DNA of 64,000 nt from Pseudomonas fluorescens (GTDB lineage Bacteria; Pseudomonadota; Gammaproteobacteria; Pseudomonadales; Pseudomonadaceae), in assembly GCF_001623525.1 (NCBI RefSeq), contig NZ_CP015225.1, positions 3,038,001 to 3,102,000 on the forward strand. The letters run 5' to 3'. Below are positions 26,402-35,592 of the stretch, piece after piece (the first letter of the stretch is position 1; every line of letters begins with the position of its first letter). A program made the position numbers and the translations under genes. The notes under the pieces were generated by a model, which was not told where the DNA came from, made no database searches, and was given only the letters and a program-made list of their open reading frames with translations.

Positions 26402-27899
26402 GGAGGTGATCCTTCAAGATGCGCGTAAACACGCAAGTGTTTTGAGTAAAGCCAGCCTGGCTAAACAGACTCAGGGAGGCTCGATTGGCGGGCAATATCT
26501 GAGCGCTGAGGCTTCGTAATTGAGGCCAGTGGGCAACGGCAAACGCTTCGCCGCAGGCCAGCAATGCCCTTCCCCAACCAAGCCCGATGCGGCCTTCGAA
26601 CAGATAAATGGATACGAGCGCGTCACTGCCTTGCAGGTCATAGCGCAATACGCCTACCGGTCCATCAGCCGCTTCGCCGACCAGTAGCAGGCGTTGCCCG
26701 TTGACCAAGCTGGCTTGCAGCCATTGGCAATGACTGCTCCAGTCAATGCATGATGTATCCATCGATACGCGGCGTACAGCCTCGGCGTTACGACCTTCGA
26801 AAATCAATTGGGCATCGGCCTGTTTAGCTGGGCGAACCCTCAATAATGCACCGGCCAGCGTGGCAGCGACCCGCTGAACACCCAAGCCATCGACCAACCG
26901 CCGGGAATGCTCAGCCAAGCTTTTGCGCAAGCCTTGATTGCCTGCCACGAAGCCGATGGCCTGGCGCAACTGTCCGACCGTGACATTCTCTCGAGGGCCT
27001 AGATAAACGTGGGCTCCAAACGTCGCCATCGCCTCACTATTGGCGTGCTGATTATTCGACACCGCGATGCAGATCGTGGGCAAGCCCAGGGCAGCGCGCT
27101 CCCAACTGGTACCGCCACCAGCCCCAATGAACAAATCAGCTTCGATCATGAGTTGATGGAAATGGCCGACAAAGCTGTGCAAGCGCCAGTGGGGTCGACT
27201 CGCAGCCATTACCTGCATCCGAGCCCAGGCCGGGTTGTCCGCACCGGCGACAAAATCGACTTCAAGCGCCGGGAAATCCGCCAACGCCAACATGGCATGG
27301 TGGGTTTGCATCGCCGCATCAAACCCGCCAAAGTTAACCAGCACTCGCTGGGCCCTGGGCTTGATGTCAATCGCCTCACAGCGAAACTCATCGCGCAACA
27401 GGGCGTAACGCGGTCCGAGCAGCGTTCGGCAAGACTTGGGCAACAAACCCGTGTAGGCGGCCCGGGTACCAGACACGTTTTGGTTGAGCAGCAGATCGAC
27501 GCTGTAGGTACGGGTCGCCAGATCATCCACTGCCATGATTCTTGGGGCAAAGCACCGGGCAGCCGTCTGCCAGTGATGGTCCAGGCCATAATGATCGACG
27601 ATGACCCAATCGAAACCAGGCTGGTCGCTCGATACCTGTTGCAACGCCGCGATATCCGCCTGCCAGGGCAGCAAGGATTCAATGGCCTGCTGCGGATCCT
27701 CCCCAGGATAGAAATCCGGTAAGGCGAACGTCTCGAAGCCCTCCGCCGCCAACGCGTGTAAGCGATGTCCTGGCAATTGGCGGCAGGCAAACGTGACATG
27801 CGCGCCGTGCCCACGCAACACGCGAGCCAGGGTCAGGCAGCGGGCGATGTGTCCGCTGCCAATGGTTGGCGAAGCGTCAGCGCGGATCAAAACCCTCAT
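26394..27899 (-). CDS. pseG: PseG-PseH fusion: UDP-sugar hydrolase and N-acetyltransferase
   Basis: One 501-residue polypeptide carries two pathway steps. Residues 1 to about 350 are PseG, the UDP-2,4-diacetamido-2,4,6-trideoxy-altropyranose hydrolase, with the start MRVLIRADASPTIGSGHIAR and the nucleotide-binding GAGGGTSWERAALGLP (259-274). Residues about 353-501 are a GNAT acetyltransferase like PseH, with LVSIYLFEGRIGLGWGRALL as the acetyl-CoA loop. PseH acts just before PseG, so the fusion joins consecutive steps. The start overlaps the pseF stop by 4 bases; a longer upstream frame is not conserved. Confidence 0.92.
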   Translation of the reverse strand: MRVLIRADASPTIGSGHIARCLTLARVLRGHGAHVTFACRQLPGHRLHALAAEGFETFALPDFYPGEDPQQAIESLLPWQADIAALQQVSSDQPGFDWVIVDHYGLDHHWQTAARCFAPRIMAVDDLATRTYSVDLLLNQNVSGTRAAYTGLLPKSCRTLLGPRYALLRDEFRCEAIDIKPRAQRVLVNFGGFDAAMQTHHAMLALADFPALEVDFVAGADNPAWARMQVMAASRPHWRLHSFVGHFHQLMIEADLFIGAGGGTSWERAALGLPTICIAVSNNQHANSEAMATFGAHVYLGPRENVTVGQLRQAIGFVAGNQGLRKSLAEHSRRLVDGLGVQRVAATLAGALLRVRPAKQADAQLIFEGRNAEAVRRVSMDTSCIDWSSHCQWLQASLVNGQRLLLVGEAADGPVGVLRYDLQGSDALVSIYLFEGRIGLGWGRALLACGEAFAVAHWPQLRSLSAQILPANRASLSLFSQAGFTQNTCVFTRILKDHLHG

Positions 27900-28603
27900 T
27901 CCAGCTCCCCACCTGCCTTCAATGCGGCGTAGAGGTATTCGGCTCGCTTCCAATCCTCTGGTGTGTCGATGTCCTGTACCAGATGACGAGGCAGGACCAC
28001 CGGCAAGCTCTTGGGCGAAAACAACACGTCACCGCGCAACCAGGCCTCCCGGCGCCCCCAGTAGAACTGGCCCGCGTCCTGGAACGCTTCGGGCAAGTCC
28101 TGGGAGCGAGTGTCGCGAAACTGAGGATAGAGCGGCGTCAGCGCGCCCTGCTCATCCAGCGTCAAGGCACGTTGTACGGGAAAGCCGAAACCCGTCACCG
28201 AAAGTGCGTACGATTTGTCAGGATGCGTACGCAGCGCTTCATACCCCTGGCGCAGAAACCGCCCCTGCAACAGCGGCGCGGTGGCATAGATACAACAGGC
28301 GAAATCGAACGAGCGCTCGTGCAGTTCAGTCAATGCGTGGGCAATCACGGCTGCCGTCCCGGTGAAATCATCAGCCAGCGACGCCGGCCGCATGAACGGA
28401 ACTTGAGCACCATGAGCCTGCGCCATATCGGCGATTTCTTCGTCGTCTGTACTGACCACTACCTCATCGAACAGCCGAGAGGTCAACGCGGTTTCAATCG
28501 ACCGGACAATCATTGGCACGCCATCGAACAGCTTCAGGTTTTTGCGTGGAATCCGTTTGCTACCGCCACGGGCAGGGATGATCGCGACTGAGCTCACCGT
28601 CAC
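27896..28603 (-). CDS. pseF: Pseudaminic acid cytidylyltransferase PseF
   Basis: Activates pseudaminic acid to CMP-pseudaminic acid, the donor for flagellin glycosylation. The 235 residues begin with the CMP-sugar synthetase signature IIPARGGSKRIPRKNLK (8-24), followed by STDDEEIADMAQAHGA and the C-terminal DIDTPEDWKRAEYLY that is typical of PseF. The 4-base overlaps with pseC upstream and pseG-pseH downstream indicate tight coupling. Confidence 0.95.
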   Translation of the reverse strand: MTVSSVAIIPARGGSKRIPRKNLKLFDGVPMIVRSIETALTSRLFDEVVVSTDDEEIADMAQAHGAQVPFMRPASLADDFTGTAAVIAHALTELHERSFDFACCIYATAPLLQGRFLRQGYEALRTHPDKSYALSVTGFGFPVQRALTLDEQGALTPLYPQFRDTRSQDLPEAFQDAGQFYWGRREAWLRGDVLFSPKSLPVVLPRHLVQDIDTPEDWKRAEYLYAALKAGGELE

Positions 28604-29760
28604 TCCTCAAGCATTTCGCGCAGTTGCTCGACCACATAGTCCTGCTGTTCATCACTGAGGGTAGGAAACATGGGCAAGCTGATGGCCTCGGCGTAATAAC
28701 GCTCGGCCTGGGGGAAATCGCCTGCGGCAAACCCAAGGTCGCGGTAATACGGCTGCAAATGAACCGGGATGTAATGAAGGTTCACGCCAATCCCGGCTGC
28801 ACGCAAGCCCTCGAACACCTGACGATGACCAAGCGTGATGCTATCGAGTTGCAAGCGCACCACATACAAATGCCAGGCCGACTCGGCTTCAGGTTGCAAG
28901 CCGGGCAAAACGAGCGGCAAACCTGCCAGCAGATGATTGTAGCGCGCCACCCGTTCGCGACGCCGAGCGATGAAGTCATCCAGTTTATTCAGTTGCGAAA
29001 GTCCCAACGCAGCCTGCAGATCGGTCATGCGGTAATTGAAACCCAGCTCGACTTGTTGGTAGTACCAGGGGCCGTGACTGGGTTCGGTCATCTGCTGCGC
29101 GTCGCGAGTCATCCCATGGCTGCGCAGACGTTGCAGCCGCTGCGCGAGTTCCGGGCGATTGGTCAGGACCATGCCGCCTTCACCGCTGGTGATGATCTTC
29201 ACCGGATGAAAACTGAACACGGTCATGGCCGCAAACTCGCCACACCCCACCGGGCGACCAGCATAAGACGCCCCGACTGCGTGGGATGCATCCTCAATCA
29301 CCGTGAAGCCATATCGCTCGGACAACTGGGCGATATGGCGCATGTCACAGCTTTGCCCCGAAAACGCCACCGCCACCAACACCTTGGGCAGCGTTCCGTC
29401 ACGCTCGGCCTCTTCAAGCTTGGCGGCCAGCGCACAAGCGTCAAGATTCCAGGTCAGCGGATCAATGTCGACAAAATCCACCAGCGCACCGCAATACCGA
29501 CCGCAGTTGGCCGAGGCCAGGAACGTATTGGGGGTGGTCCATAGACGATCCCCAGACCCCAACCCCGCTGCCAGACAGGCGATGTGCAGTGCGGCCGTCG
29601 CGTTGCACACCGCCACGGCGTAAGCGGCCTGACAACGATTGGCCATGGCCTCTTCGAAATGCTCTAGGGTCGGCCCCTGGGTCAGCCAGTCGGACTGCAA
29701 TACGGCCACCACCGCATCAATGTCAGCCTGATCGAGGCTCTGCCGACCGTAGGGGATCAT
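28600..29760 (-). CDS. pseC: UDP-4-amino-4,6-dideoxy-AltNAc transaminase PseC
   Basis: PLP-dependent DegT/DnrJ/EryC1-family aminotransferase of 386 residues for the second pseudaminic acid step. The PLP lysine is Lys188 in FSFHPVKIITSGEGG, and the cofactor aspartate is Asp157 in VIEDASHAVGA. The N-terminal IPYGRQSLDQADIDAVVAVLQSDWLTQGP is characteristic of PseC. It is translationally coupled to pseB (4-base overlap). Confidence 0.95.
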   Translation of the reverse strand: MIPYGRQSLDQADIDAVVAVLQSDWLTQGPTLEHFEEAMANRCQAAYAVAVCNATAALHIACLAAGLGSGDRLWTTPNTFLASANCGRYCGALVDFVDIDPLTWNLDACALAAKLEEAERDGTLPKVLVAVAFSGQSCDMRHIAQLSERYGFTVIEDASHAVGASYAGRPVGCGEFAAMTVFSFHPVKIITSGEGGMVLTNRPELAQRLQRLRSHGMTRDAQQMTEPSHGPWYYQQVELGFNYRMTDLQAALGLSQLNKLDDFIARRRERVARYNHLLAGLPLVLPGLQPEAESAWHLYVVRLQLDSITLGHRQVFEGLRAAGIGVNLHYIPVHLQPYYRDLGFAAGDFPQAERYYAEAISLPMFPTLSDEQQDYVVEQLREMLEE

Positions 29761-30758
29761 GCCGATAACCGCGCGTGCAGGTCAGCGATCTGCTCCACCG
29801 ACAAAAAGTGCGGGTTGGTGTCAGAACGATATTCGAAGTCTTCTGCCACGGGCTTGCCTCGCTCACCCAGGTTGTCGACACCAAAATCCACATCCACACT
29901 GGTAAAGCGAATGGACGGCTGGATGGTGTAGTGATCGGCAAACTCGATGGTCATGCGTGCATCGTCCAGCGGCACCATCAGTTCGTGGAGTTTTTCACCA
30001 GGGCGAATCCCGACGTTTTTGTGGGGCAGATGCCCAGCCATGCCCGACGCCAGATCGACGATGCGAATCGACGGAATCTTTGGCACGAAGACTTCCCCAC
30101 CGTGCATGCGGGCAAAGCTGTCGAGCACAAATTGCACGCCGTGATCGAGGGTAATCCAAAAACGGGTCATGCGTTCATCGGTAATCGGCAACTGCGTCGC
30201 ACCGTCCGCAATCAGTTTGCTGAAGAACGGCACCACTGACCCCCGCGAGCCGGCGACATTGCCGTAGCGCACCACGGCGAACCGGGTCTGCTGTTCACCC
30301 GCAATATTGTTCGCCGCCACGAACAGTTTGTCCGACAGCAACTTGGTCGCGCCGTACAGATTGATGGGGCTGGCCGCTTTGTCGGTGGACAGCGCAACGA
30401 CTTTTTTTACGCCGTTATCGATGGCCGCTGCGATGATATTTTCCGCGCCATTGACGTTGGTGCGAATGCATTCGGTGGGATTGTATTCCGCGGCCGGCAC
30501 CTGTTTGAGGGCCGCGGCATGCACCACATAATCAATGCCACGCATGGCCTGGCGCAAACGATCGGCATCGCGCACGTCCCCCAGGAAATAGCGCATGCAT
30601 GGCGCATTGAAGGTTTGTTGCATCTCGTACTGCTTGAGTTCATCGCGGGAAAACACCACCACGCGCTTGGGCTGGTATTGCTCCAGCAACCGGCGGATGA
30701 AATTGCGCCCGAACGAACCGGTACCGCCTGAGATGAAAATCGATTTGCCGTTGAACAT
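29757..30758 (-). CDS. pseB: UDP-GlcNAc 4,6-dehydratase (5-inverting) PseB
   Basis: First enzyme of the pseudaminic acid pathway, an extended SDR of 333 residues starting at MFNGKSIFISGGTGSFG. The NADP-binding motif GGTGSFG is at 11-17, STDKAA at 124-129 and the catalytic YGATK at 135-139. The short form without membrane helices distinguishes it from large WbpM-type dehydratases. It lies 25 bases downstream of the large glycosyltransferase gene and leads the tightly overlapped pseBCF-GH-I series. Confidence 0.95.
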   Translation of the reverse strand: MFNGKSIFISGGTGSFGRNFIRRLLEQYQPKRVVVFSRDELKQYEMQQTFNAPCMRYFLGDVRDADRLRQAMRGIDYVVHAAALKQVPAAEYNPTECIRTNVNGAENIIAAAIDNGVKKVVALSTDKAASPINLYGATKLLSDKLFVAANNIAGEQQTRFAVVRYGNVAGSRGSVVPFFSKLIADGATQLPITDERMTRFWITLDHGVQFVLDSFARMHGGEVFVPKIPSIRIVDLASGMAGHLPHKNVGIRPGEKLHELMVPLDDARMTIEFADHYTIQPSIRFTSVDVDFGVDNLGERGKPVAEDFEYRSDTNPHFLSVEQIADLHARLSA

Positions 30759-30783
30759 ACCTGATTCCTTTTGCCTGGAGGGC

Positions 30784-33717
30784 TTATGCGAGCAACCGCG
30801 ACCAGTCGACAGCCGTGGCGGTGCCCAGCGCAAAACCGGTGCCGGTCAAGGCCAGGTTCGGGTTGCGGGCGGCGTCATGCTCGAAGCGCGCCTGCCACTT
30901 CTCGTGCAAGGCGTCGGCCGCCTCCGGCGCATCGGGGAACGTACCGGCGTGCAGCATCTGGGCCTGGGGTGTCCAGACCGTGAGATAACCCGCGTCGGCG
31001 GTTTTCAGGCACAAGTCGACGTCGGCAAAGGCCTCGGCGAAATGATCTTCGTCCAGGCCGCCTACGGCTTCGAACAAGTCTTTACGGATCATCAGGCAAG
31101 CGCCCGACACCGCCGAGTAGTTCTGCTCCACTTGATGGCCGTTGAGGTAGCCCTTGGCGTCCTTGCGTTCGCCAACGAACACCGAGGCCACCCTGCCATC
31201 GGGCTTCAGTACCAGCCCAGCCTGGGTAGTGACACCACGGTTATCCATTTGCTTACTGCCGACAATCCCCACCTCGGGCCGTTGGGCCTGATTGAGCAGG
31301 CTGTCGAGCCAGTTGGCATTGATCACCTGCGCTTCGGCCGACAACAGCACCAGATACTCGCCCTTGGCCTGCGCGCTCGCCCAGTTGTACAGGGCCGACG
31401 CACTGAGGCGCCGGTCGCTGCGCAGAATGCGGATCCGCTCGCCCTTGCCTTCCAGACTATCGAGCCACTGAGCCAGTTCCTCGGATTGGCTGTGGTTATC
31501 GGCGACCAGTATTTCATGCCGATGGTAGCGGGTGCGTTGCAGCACGCTGACCAGCGCCCGCTGTACCTGCTCGAAATTGTCTCGACTCTCGAGAATGATC
31601 GACGCCAGTGGCCGCTCGGCATGCTGGTAATCGATCTGGTAAGTCAGCGGTAACGCCGAGGTGACCTGGGCGCGATAGCCGCGGGCGGCCAGGTGGCGCG
31701 TCAGGACCTGACGCTCTTGGGGCTTTTCCTCTTCCGCCGGGGCGTTGCAGATCAGCAACGGCTCGGCCAGGTGTGCCAGGCCGGCCAGCCCTGCGTCTTC
31801 AATCAGGCGCAACAGCAGATCCTGCTCCAGGGCCTGGGTGTATTCGGGCGTGAATCCGCGAGCCTGGGCCAGCACTTCGCGATTAATCAGCCAATGTCGC
31901 GCCATCAACGACGGCACCGATTGCAGCAGATCGAGGTTGACGCCCGGGCGGAACACATCGGTGAGGCTGCCATCAGCCTTGCGCTGGATTTCATCCATGG
32001 CCACGGCGCGCACGCCTTCGGCACCGATCAGCTCGAGACTGGCGCGCAGCAGGCCGCTGGTGGTGAACTGGTCACCGGCCTCGGCAAGCACCATCCAGTC
32101 AGCAGTCGATTGCCCGATGATCTGATTGACGCGCTCAACATAATTGGAGGTGCTGACTTTGACGAAGTGCACCGTATCACGCACGGTGGTGGTCGCCGGC
32201 AGGTCGCCGGTGGTGAACACTACTACGTTGAAGGCTTTGCTATGGCCGTTGACCAAGCTATCGAAGGTGGCCTGCAGCTTGAACATGTCAGCGTCCAGGT
32301 CCAGCAGCAGAATGCCAAAGCGCGGTCCGCCCTGATGCTCGGACAGATGAGCAGCGATGGAAGCGAGCTGTTGTGCGTCCGGGTTGCGCGCTTCAAGCCA
32401 GCTCAATAGACGACCAGAGTGCATGTTTTCCAGCAACCGGCGATCCTGCTGCCCCGGTACCGAGTCCAACCGCTCGGCCCAGGCCTGCAACTTCATCGCT
32501 TCATCAGGTTCTTCACTGGTTTTCAACGATTCGGCCAAGCGTTTGACCACGGTACGGTTGAACGCATAGAGACCTTGGGCTTCCCACAAACGGCTGCGCA
32601 AGGTGCGCTCGTTATCGTTGGGTTGCACGCGCATCAGTTCATGTTGGCGCAGCAGAATGCCTTCCAACTGCTGAAGCTGCAGACGACCGGCTGGCATGGC
32701 ATGCAACAGGAATTCAAACTCTGTCAAGAGATCGAATACCCGCTGGTTGTAAAAAGGCATCTCGACAAATTGTTGCGGGCCAAACGAACGGACAGGCTCG
32801 CCAGCCGCCTCCAACCAGGCGGAACGAATGATCTGAGTGCCTTTGAGTGAGCGTCCCTGCAGCAGGCAGTCAGCCATGGCCGCGAAGCTGTCCAGGGCAA
32901 TCTGCTTGATCCGCCCCGGCGCCTGCTCGCGCAGCGGTGTCGGAAGCGACGCCAGGAACTCGGCGAAGTGCTCTCGCTCAGCGACGCTTTTTGCATCTTT
33001 GTAGCTCAGCACCGTCAACACGTTGGTGTTGTGCTCTGAACCGCCGTAGTTGAGTTCGCGGACGGCGAACGGAATCGGCAGGATCCGCGCCTTGGCGCAA
33101 GCCAACAGGTAAAAGGTATGGCCAATTTCCTGCCACTCGAAACTGGTCCCTGGCGGCAGCATGCCGTACCACTGTTGCAGCAGGTCAGTGCGGGTCACGG
33201 CGTAGAACGGCGGCAGGAACTGATCCATGAAACGGATCACACGGTCCTCGGCCAGTTCGCTGTCGTAGTCCTCATGTACCTTGCGGTCACGGCGGAAGTA
33301 GCAGACTTCCGTGGCGCAGGACAAATACATGATGCCGTAGCCGTGGCAAAGGCCGTAGTCGGGATTGGCTTCGAGAAACTCCACCGACTCGGTCAAGGCA
33401 TCGTGCAGCAGGAAATCGTCATCAGCGGCGAACACCATGTAAGGCGTCCTGACCTCGTTGACGCCATAGGTCAGTTTTTCCTGAAGCCCTTTGTAGGTGA
33501 ACTGAGGCAAATGGCGATAATCAACCGACGGAAAATCACGAGCGATTTGCTCATCGCGCTCAACCGACGAATCAAGCACCAGCACCGAACAGGGGTAGCT
33601 GCTGTAGTAATGCAAGGTACGCCGCAGGAATGCGCTGCGGTTGTGGGAGATGACCACCACGGTGAACCGCTCGCTCAGCGGTGCCACGTTGTTTTGAAGC
33701 ATATTTCGAACCTGCAT
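30784..33717 (-). CDS. Large multi-module GT2-type glycosyltransferase
   Basis: A 977-residue protein with three glycosyltransferase-A-like modules. The N-terminal module (about 15-260) has FTVVVISHNRSAFLRRTL and the metal-binding acidic run FAADDDFLLHD. A middle module (about 465-690) lacks a clear DxD. A C-terminal GT2 module (about 710-960) has LASIILESRDNFEQV, AQAKGEYLVLLSAEAQV and FAEAFADVDLCLKTADAGY. The ATG at 33717 follows an AGGA site; upstream frame was left out. It probably extends the flagellin glycan from nucleotide sugars made by the flanking genes. It resembles the FgtA-like gene at 40637-43894 in architecture. Confidence 0.85.
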   Translation of the reverse strand: MQVRNMLQNNVAPLSERFTVVVISHNRSAFLRRTLHYYSSYPCSVLVLDSSVERDEQIARDFPSVDYRHLPQFTYKGLQEKLTYGVNEVRTPYMVFAADDDFLLHDALTESVEFLEANPDYGLCHGYGIMYLSCATEVCYFRRDRKVHEDYDSELAEDRVIRFMDQFLPPFYAVTRTDLLQQWYGMLPPGTSFEWQEIGHTFYLLACAKARILPIPFAVRELNYGGSEHNTNVLTVLSYKDAKSVAEREHFAEFLASLPTPLREQAPGRIKQIALDSFAAMADCLLQGRSLKGTQIIRSAWLEAAGEPVRSFGPQQFVEMPFYNQRVFDLLTEFEFLLHAMPAGRLQLQQLEGILLRQHELMRVQPNDNERTLRSRLWEAQGLYAFNRTVVKRLAESLKTSEEPDEAMKLQAWAERLDSVPGQQDRRLLENMHSGRLLSWLEARNPDAQQLASIAAHLSEHQGGPRFGILLLDLDADMFKLQATFDSLVNGHSKAFNVVVFTTGDLPATTTVRDTVHFVKVSTSNYVERVNQIIGQSTADWMVLAEAGDQFTTSGLLRASLELIGAEGVRAVAMDEIQRKADGSLTDVFRPGVNLDLLQSVPSLMARHWLINREVLAQARGFTPEYTQALEQDLLLRLIEDAGLAGLAHLAEPLLICNAPAEEEKPQERQVLTRHLAARGYRAQVTSALPLTYQIDYQHAERPLASIILESRDNFEQVQRALVSVLQRTRYHRHEILVADNHSQSEELAQWLDSLEGKGERIRILRSDRRLSASALYNWASAQAKGEYLVLLSAEAQVINANWLDSLLNQAQRPEVGIVGSKQMDNRGVTTQAGLVLKPDGRVASVFVGERKDAKGYLNGHQVEQNYSAVSGACLMIRKDLFEAVGGLDEDHFAEAFADVDLCLKTADAGYLTVWTPQAQMLHAGTFPDAPEAADALHEKWQARFEHDAARNPNLALTGTGFALGTATAVDWSRLLA

Positions 33718-33768
33718 ATTTCCTAGTCCCCACAACCTGCCAGACGCCAATGACTTGAAACGGATGGA

Positions 33769-34506
33769 TTAACGAACCCGACGCAGATAACCATCCGGTG
33801 CAACAGTGATCAGCAGCTTGTTCTGCAGTTGCTGGTCAATTTCAAAGCAGTCGTTTTCTTCAAGGTATTTCCACACAGCGGTTTTCGGGTTGTCACCCGG
33901 GCCCCATGGGCGATCCGGGAAAAAGTCAGCTGGCATGTCTTCCACCACCGTATCCATCACCACGCAATAGCTGCCCACCGAAACCAGCGGCGCATACAAA
34001 CGCAGCTCTTCGAGCACATGATCATGGGTGTGGTTGGAATCGAGCACCAGGATGACTTTCTTGCCTTTGGCCGCTGCATGGACCTGCTCAGCGATGGCCG
34101 GATCGATGCTCGAACCCTCGATCATCGAGATGCGTTTGCTCATCGGGTGGCTCTCGATGGCTTCACGGTTATGAGGGCGGATATCCAGGTCGATGCCCAG
34201 CACTTCGCCATGGCCTTGCAGCTCCAGCAACGAGGCGTAATAAATGATCGAACCGCCGTGGGCGATGCCGCATTCGATGATCAGGTCAGGCTTGATCTGC
34301 CAGATCAATTCCTGCATCGCCATCATGTCCTGTGGCAACTGGATGATCGGCCGCCCCATCCAGGAAAAATGGTAGCTGTACTTATGGCGGGCCGATTCGT
34401 TGAAAAACTCCTTGGCCAAGCCGACCAGCTTCTGGTCTTGGCCTTGACCGGCGATTTCGGTCTGGCATTGGGCTTCGAAAGCTTTATGGATAGTGTTGTC
34501 GGTCAT
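33769..34506 (-). CDS. CmcI-family (cephalosporin hydroxylase-like) methyltransferase
   Basis: A 245-residue protein of the CmcI / rhamnosyl O-methyltransferase family: PDLIIECGIAHGGSIIYYASLLELQG resembles a SAM-binding loop, followed by GEVLGIDLDIRPHNREAIESHPM and ILVLDSNHTHDHVLEELRLYAPLVSVGSYCVVMDT. Family members bind SAM and Mg2+, and several O-methylate sugars. In this operon a sugar O-methyltransferase role is likely but inferred. It starts 15 bases after the upstream methyltransferase-like gene. Confidence 0.8.
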   Translation of the reverse strand: MTDNTIHKAFEAQCQTEIAGQGQDQKLVGLAKEFFNESARHKYSYHFSWMGRPIIQLPQDMMAMQELIWQIKPDLIIECGIAHGGSIIYYASLLELQGHGEVLGIDLDIRPHNREAIESHPMSKRISMIEGSSIDPAIAEQVHAAAKGKKVILVLDSNHTHDHVLEELRLYAPLVSVGSYCVVMDTVVEDMPADFFPDRPWGPGDNPKTAVWKYLEENDCFEIDQQLQNKLLITVAPDGYLRRVR

Positions 34507-34521
34507 GTTCGAATCTCGCGG

Positions 34522-35592
34522 TTATTGGAACGAAGCGCTGTCAACGGCGTGGTAGACGTAGCGCCCACCGGTCATCCGCTTGATCTCTTCGAGGTAATTG
34601 GAATTCATTACAAATACGTGCGCCCCTTCAGGCAGAGCACCCATCGCCTCCTCGGGCGAGGAAACCCGTGCACCGCTCAACGGCAGATACCGCCCTTGCT
34701 TGGCCGGATTGATATCCACCACGCAGTCCACTGCAACACCGGCTCGTTGCAGGAATAGCGAGTAGATCACGCCTTTGGAGGAGGCCCCCCAGATCGCCGA
34801 GCCTTGTTGCGGTGCAGCCTGAACAATCTGTACGGCGCGACCGAGGCTGGCGGTGAATTCGTCGGGCAATTGCAGGGCGGGAACAGGCTGTTCCGGCTTC
34901 AGGCGCAATGTGGCCAGATCGGCAACGATGTACAGGTACTGGCCGCCGAACAGGTGTCCGGCTTCGTGTACCGTGCCGAACATCCGGCGCAGGTCATCGA
35001 GGCGGAAATAATTGACGTGCTCGTAGAACAGGTCGAACCAGGCACGATGCTCCAGGATCCAGTCCAGGCACGGCACTTCGATGTAAATCTGCCCGCCTCG
35101 GTTGGCCGCTGCAATTTCAGCAAGAAACGCCACCGGGTCCTGGATATGCTCCAGAACGTGACGCAGCACCACCGCATCGGCCGACAGGCCCAGATCGCGG
35201 GTGAACGGCGCCTTGATCACGTCGGCGTTGTCGCCCTCATAGGCCGGGTCGATACCCGTGATCGCGTAACCACGTTCCTTGAGCAGTTCCAGGAAATAGC
35301 CTTTGCCGCAACCGACCTCGATCAATTCCTGGCCGCTGAAATGCCGGGCGATGATGCCTTCCACGTCAGCGAGATGCTGCTGGAACTGACCGGAATGGGC
35401 CTGTTCATTCTGGTAGTCGCTGTCATAGCTGAGCTTATCGGCATCGAATGCCCGATTGAAAACCAACCCGCTCACTTCGTCCTGGACCAGGACCATGTCG
35501 GCACTCGCCGAGGCTCTGGCCGACTGCTCATCGGCGAAGGTACGGTTCTGCAGAACCGGAAGGCCGGTGGCCCGGTACAGCTCACGCATCAT
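34522..35592 (-). CDS. SAM-dependent methyltransferase with C-methyltransferase-type C-terminal domain
   Basis: A 356-residue class I methyltransferase. The SAM-binding motif is IEVGCGKGYF at 91-100, and VVLRHVLEHIQDP follows. It also keeps YEHVNYF (Tyr190-Glu191-His192) at the position of the catalytic YHEHYSY of sugar C-methyltransferases, and the C-terminal Rossmann-like domain GASSKGVIYSLFLQRAGV ... DINPAKQGRYLP. It lacks the zinc-binding cysteines seen in its neighbour at 36436-37662. So it looks like a divergent second member of that family; its substrate is unknown. Its start overlaps the upstream reductase by 11 bases. Confidence 0.82.
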   Translation of the reverse strand: MMRELYRATGLPVLQNRTFADEQSARASASADMVLVQDEVSGLVFNRAFDADKLSYDSDYQNEQAHSGQFQQHLADVEGIIARHFSGQELIEVGCGKGYFLELLKERGYAITGIDPAYEGDNADVIKAPFTRDLGLSADAVVLRHVLEHIQDPVAFLAEIAAANRGGQIYIEVPCLDWILEHRAWFDLFYEHVNYFRLDDLRRMFGTVHEAGHLFGGQYLYIVADLATLRLKPEQPVPALQLPDEFTASLGRAVQIVQAAPQQGSAIWGASSKGVIYSLFLQRAGVAVDCVVDINPAKQGRYLPLSGARVSSPEEAMGALPEGAHVFVMNSNYLEEIKRMTGGRYVYHAVDSASFQ

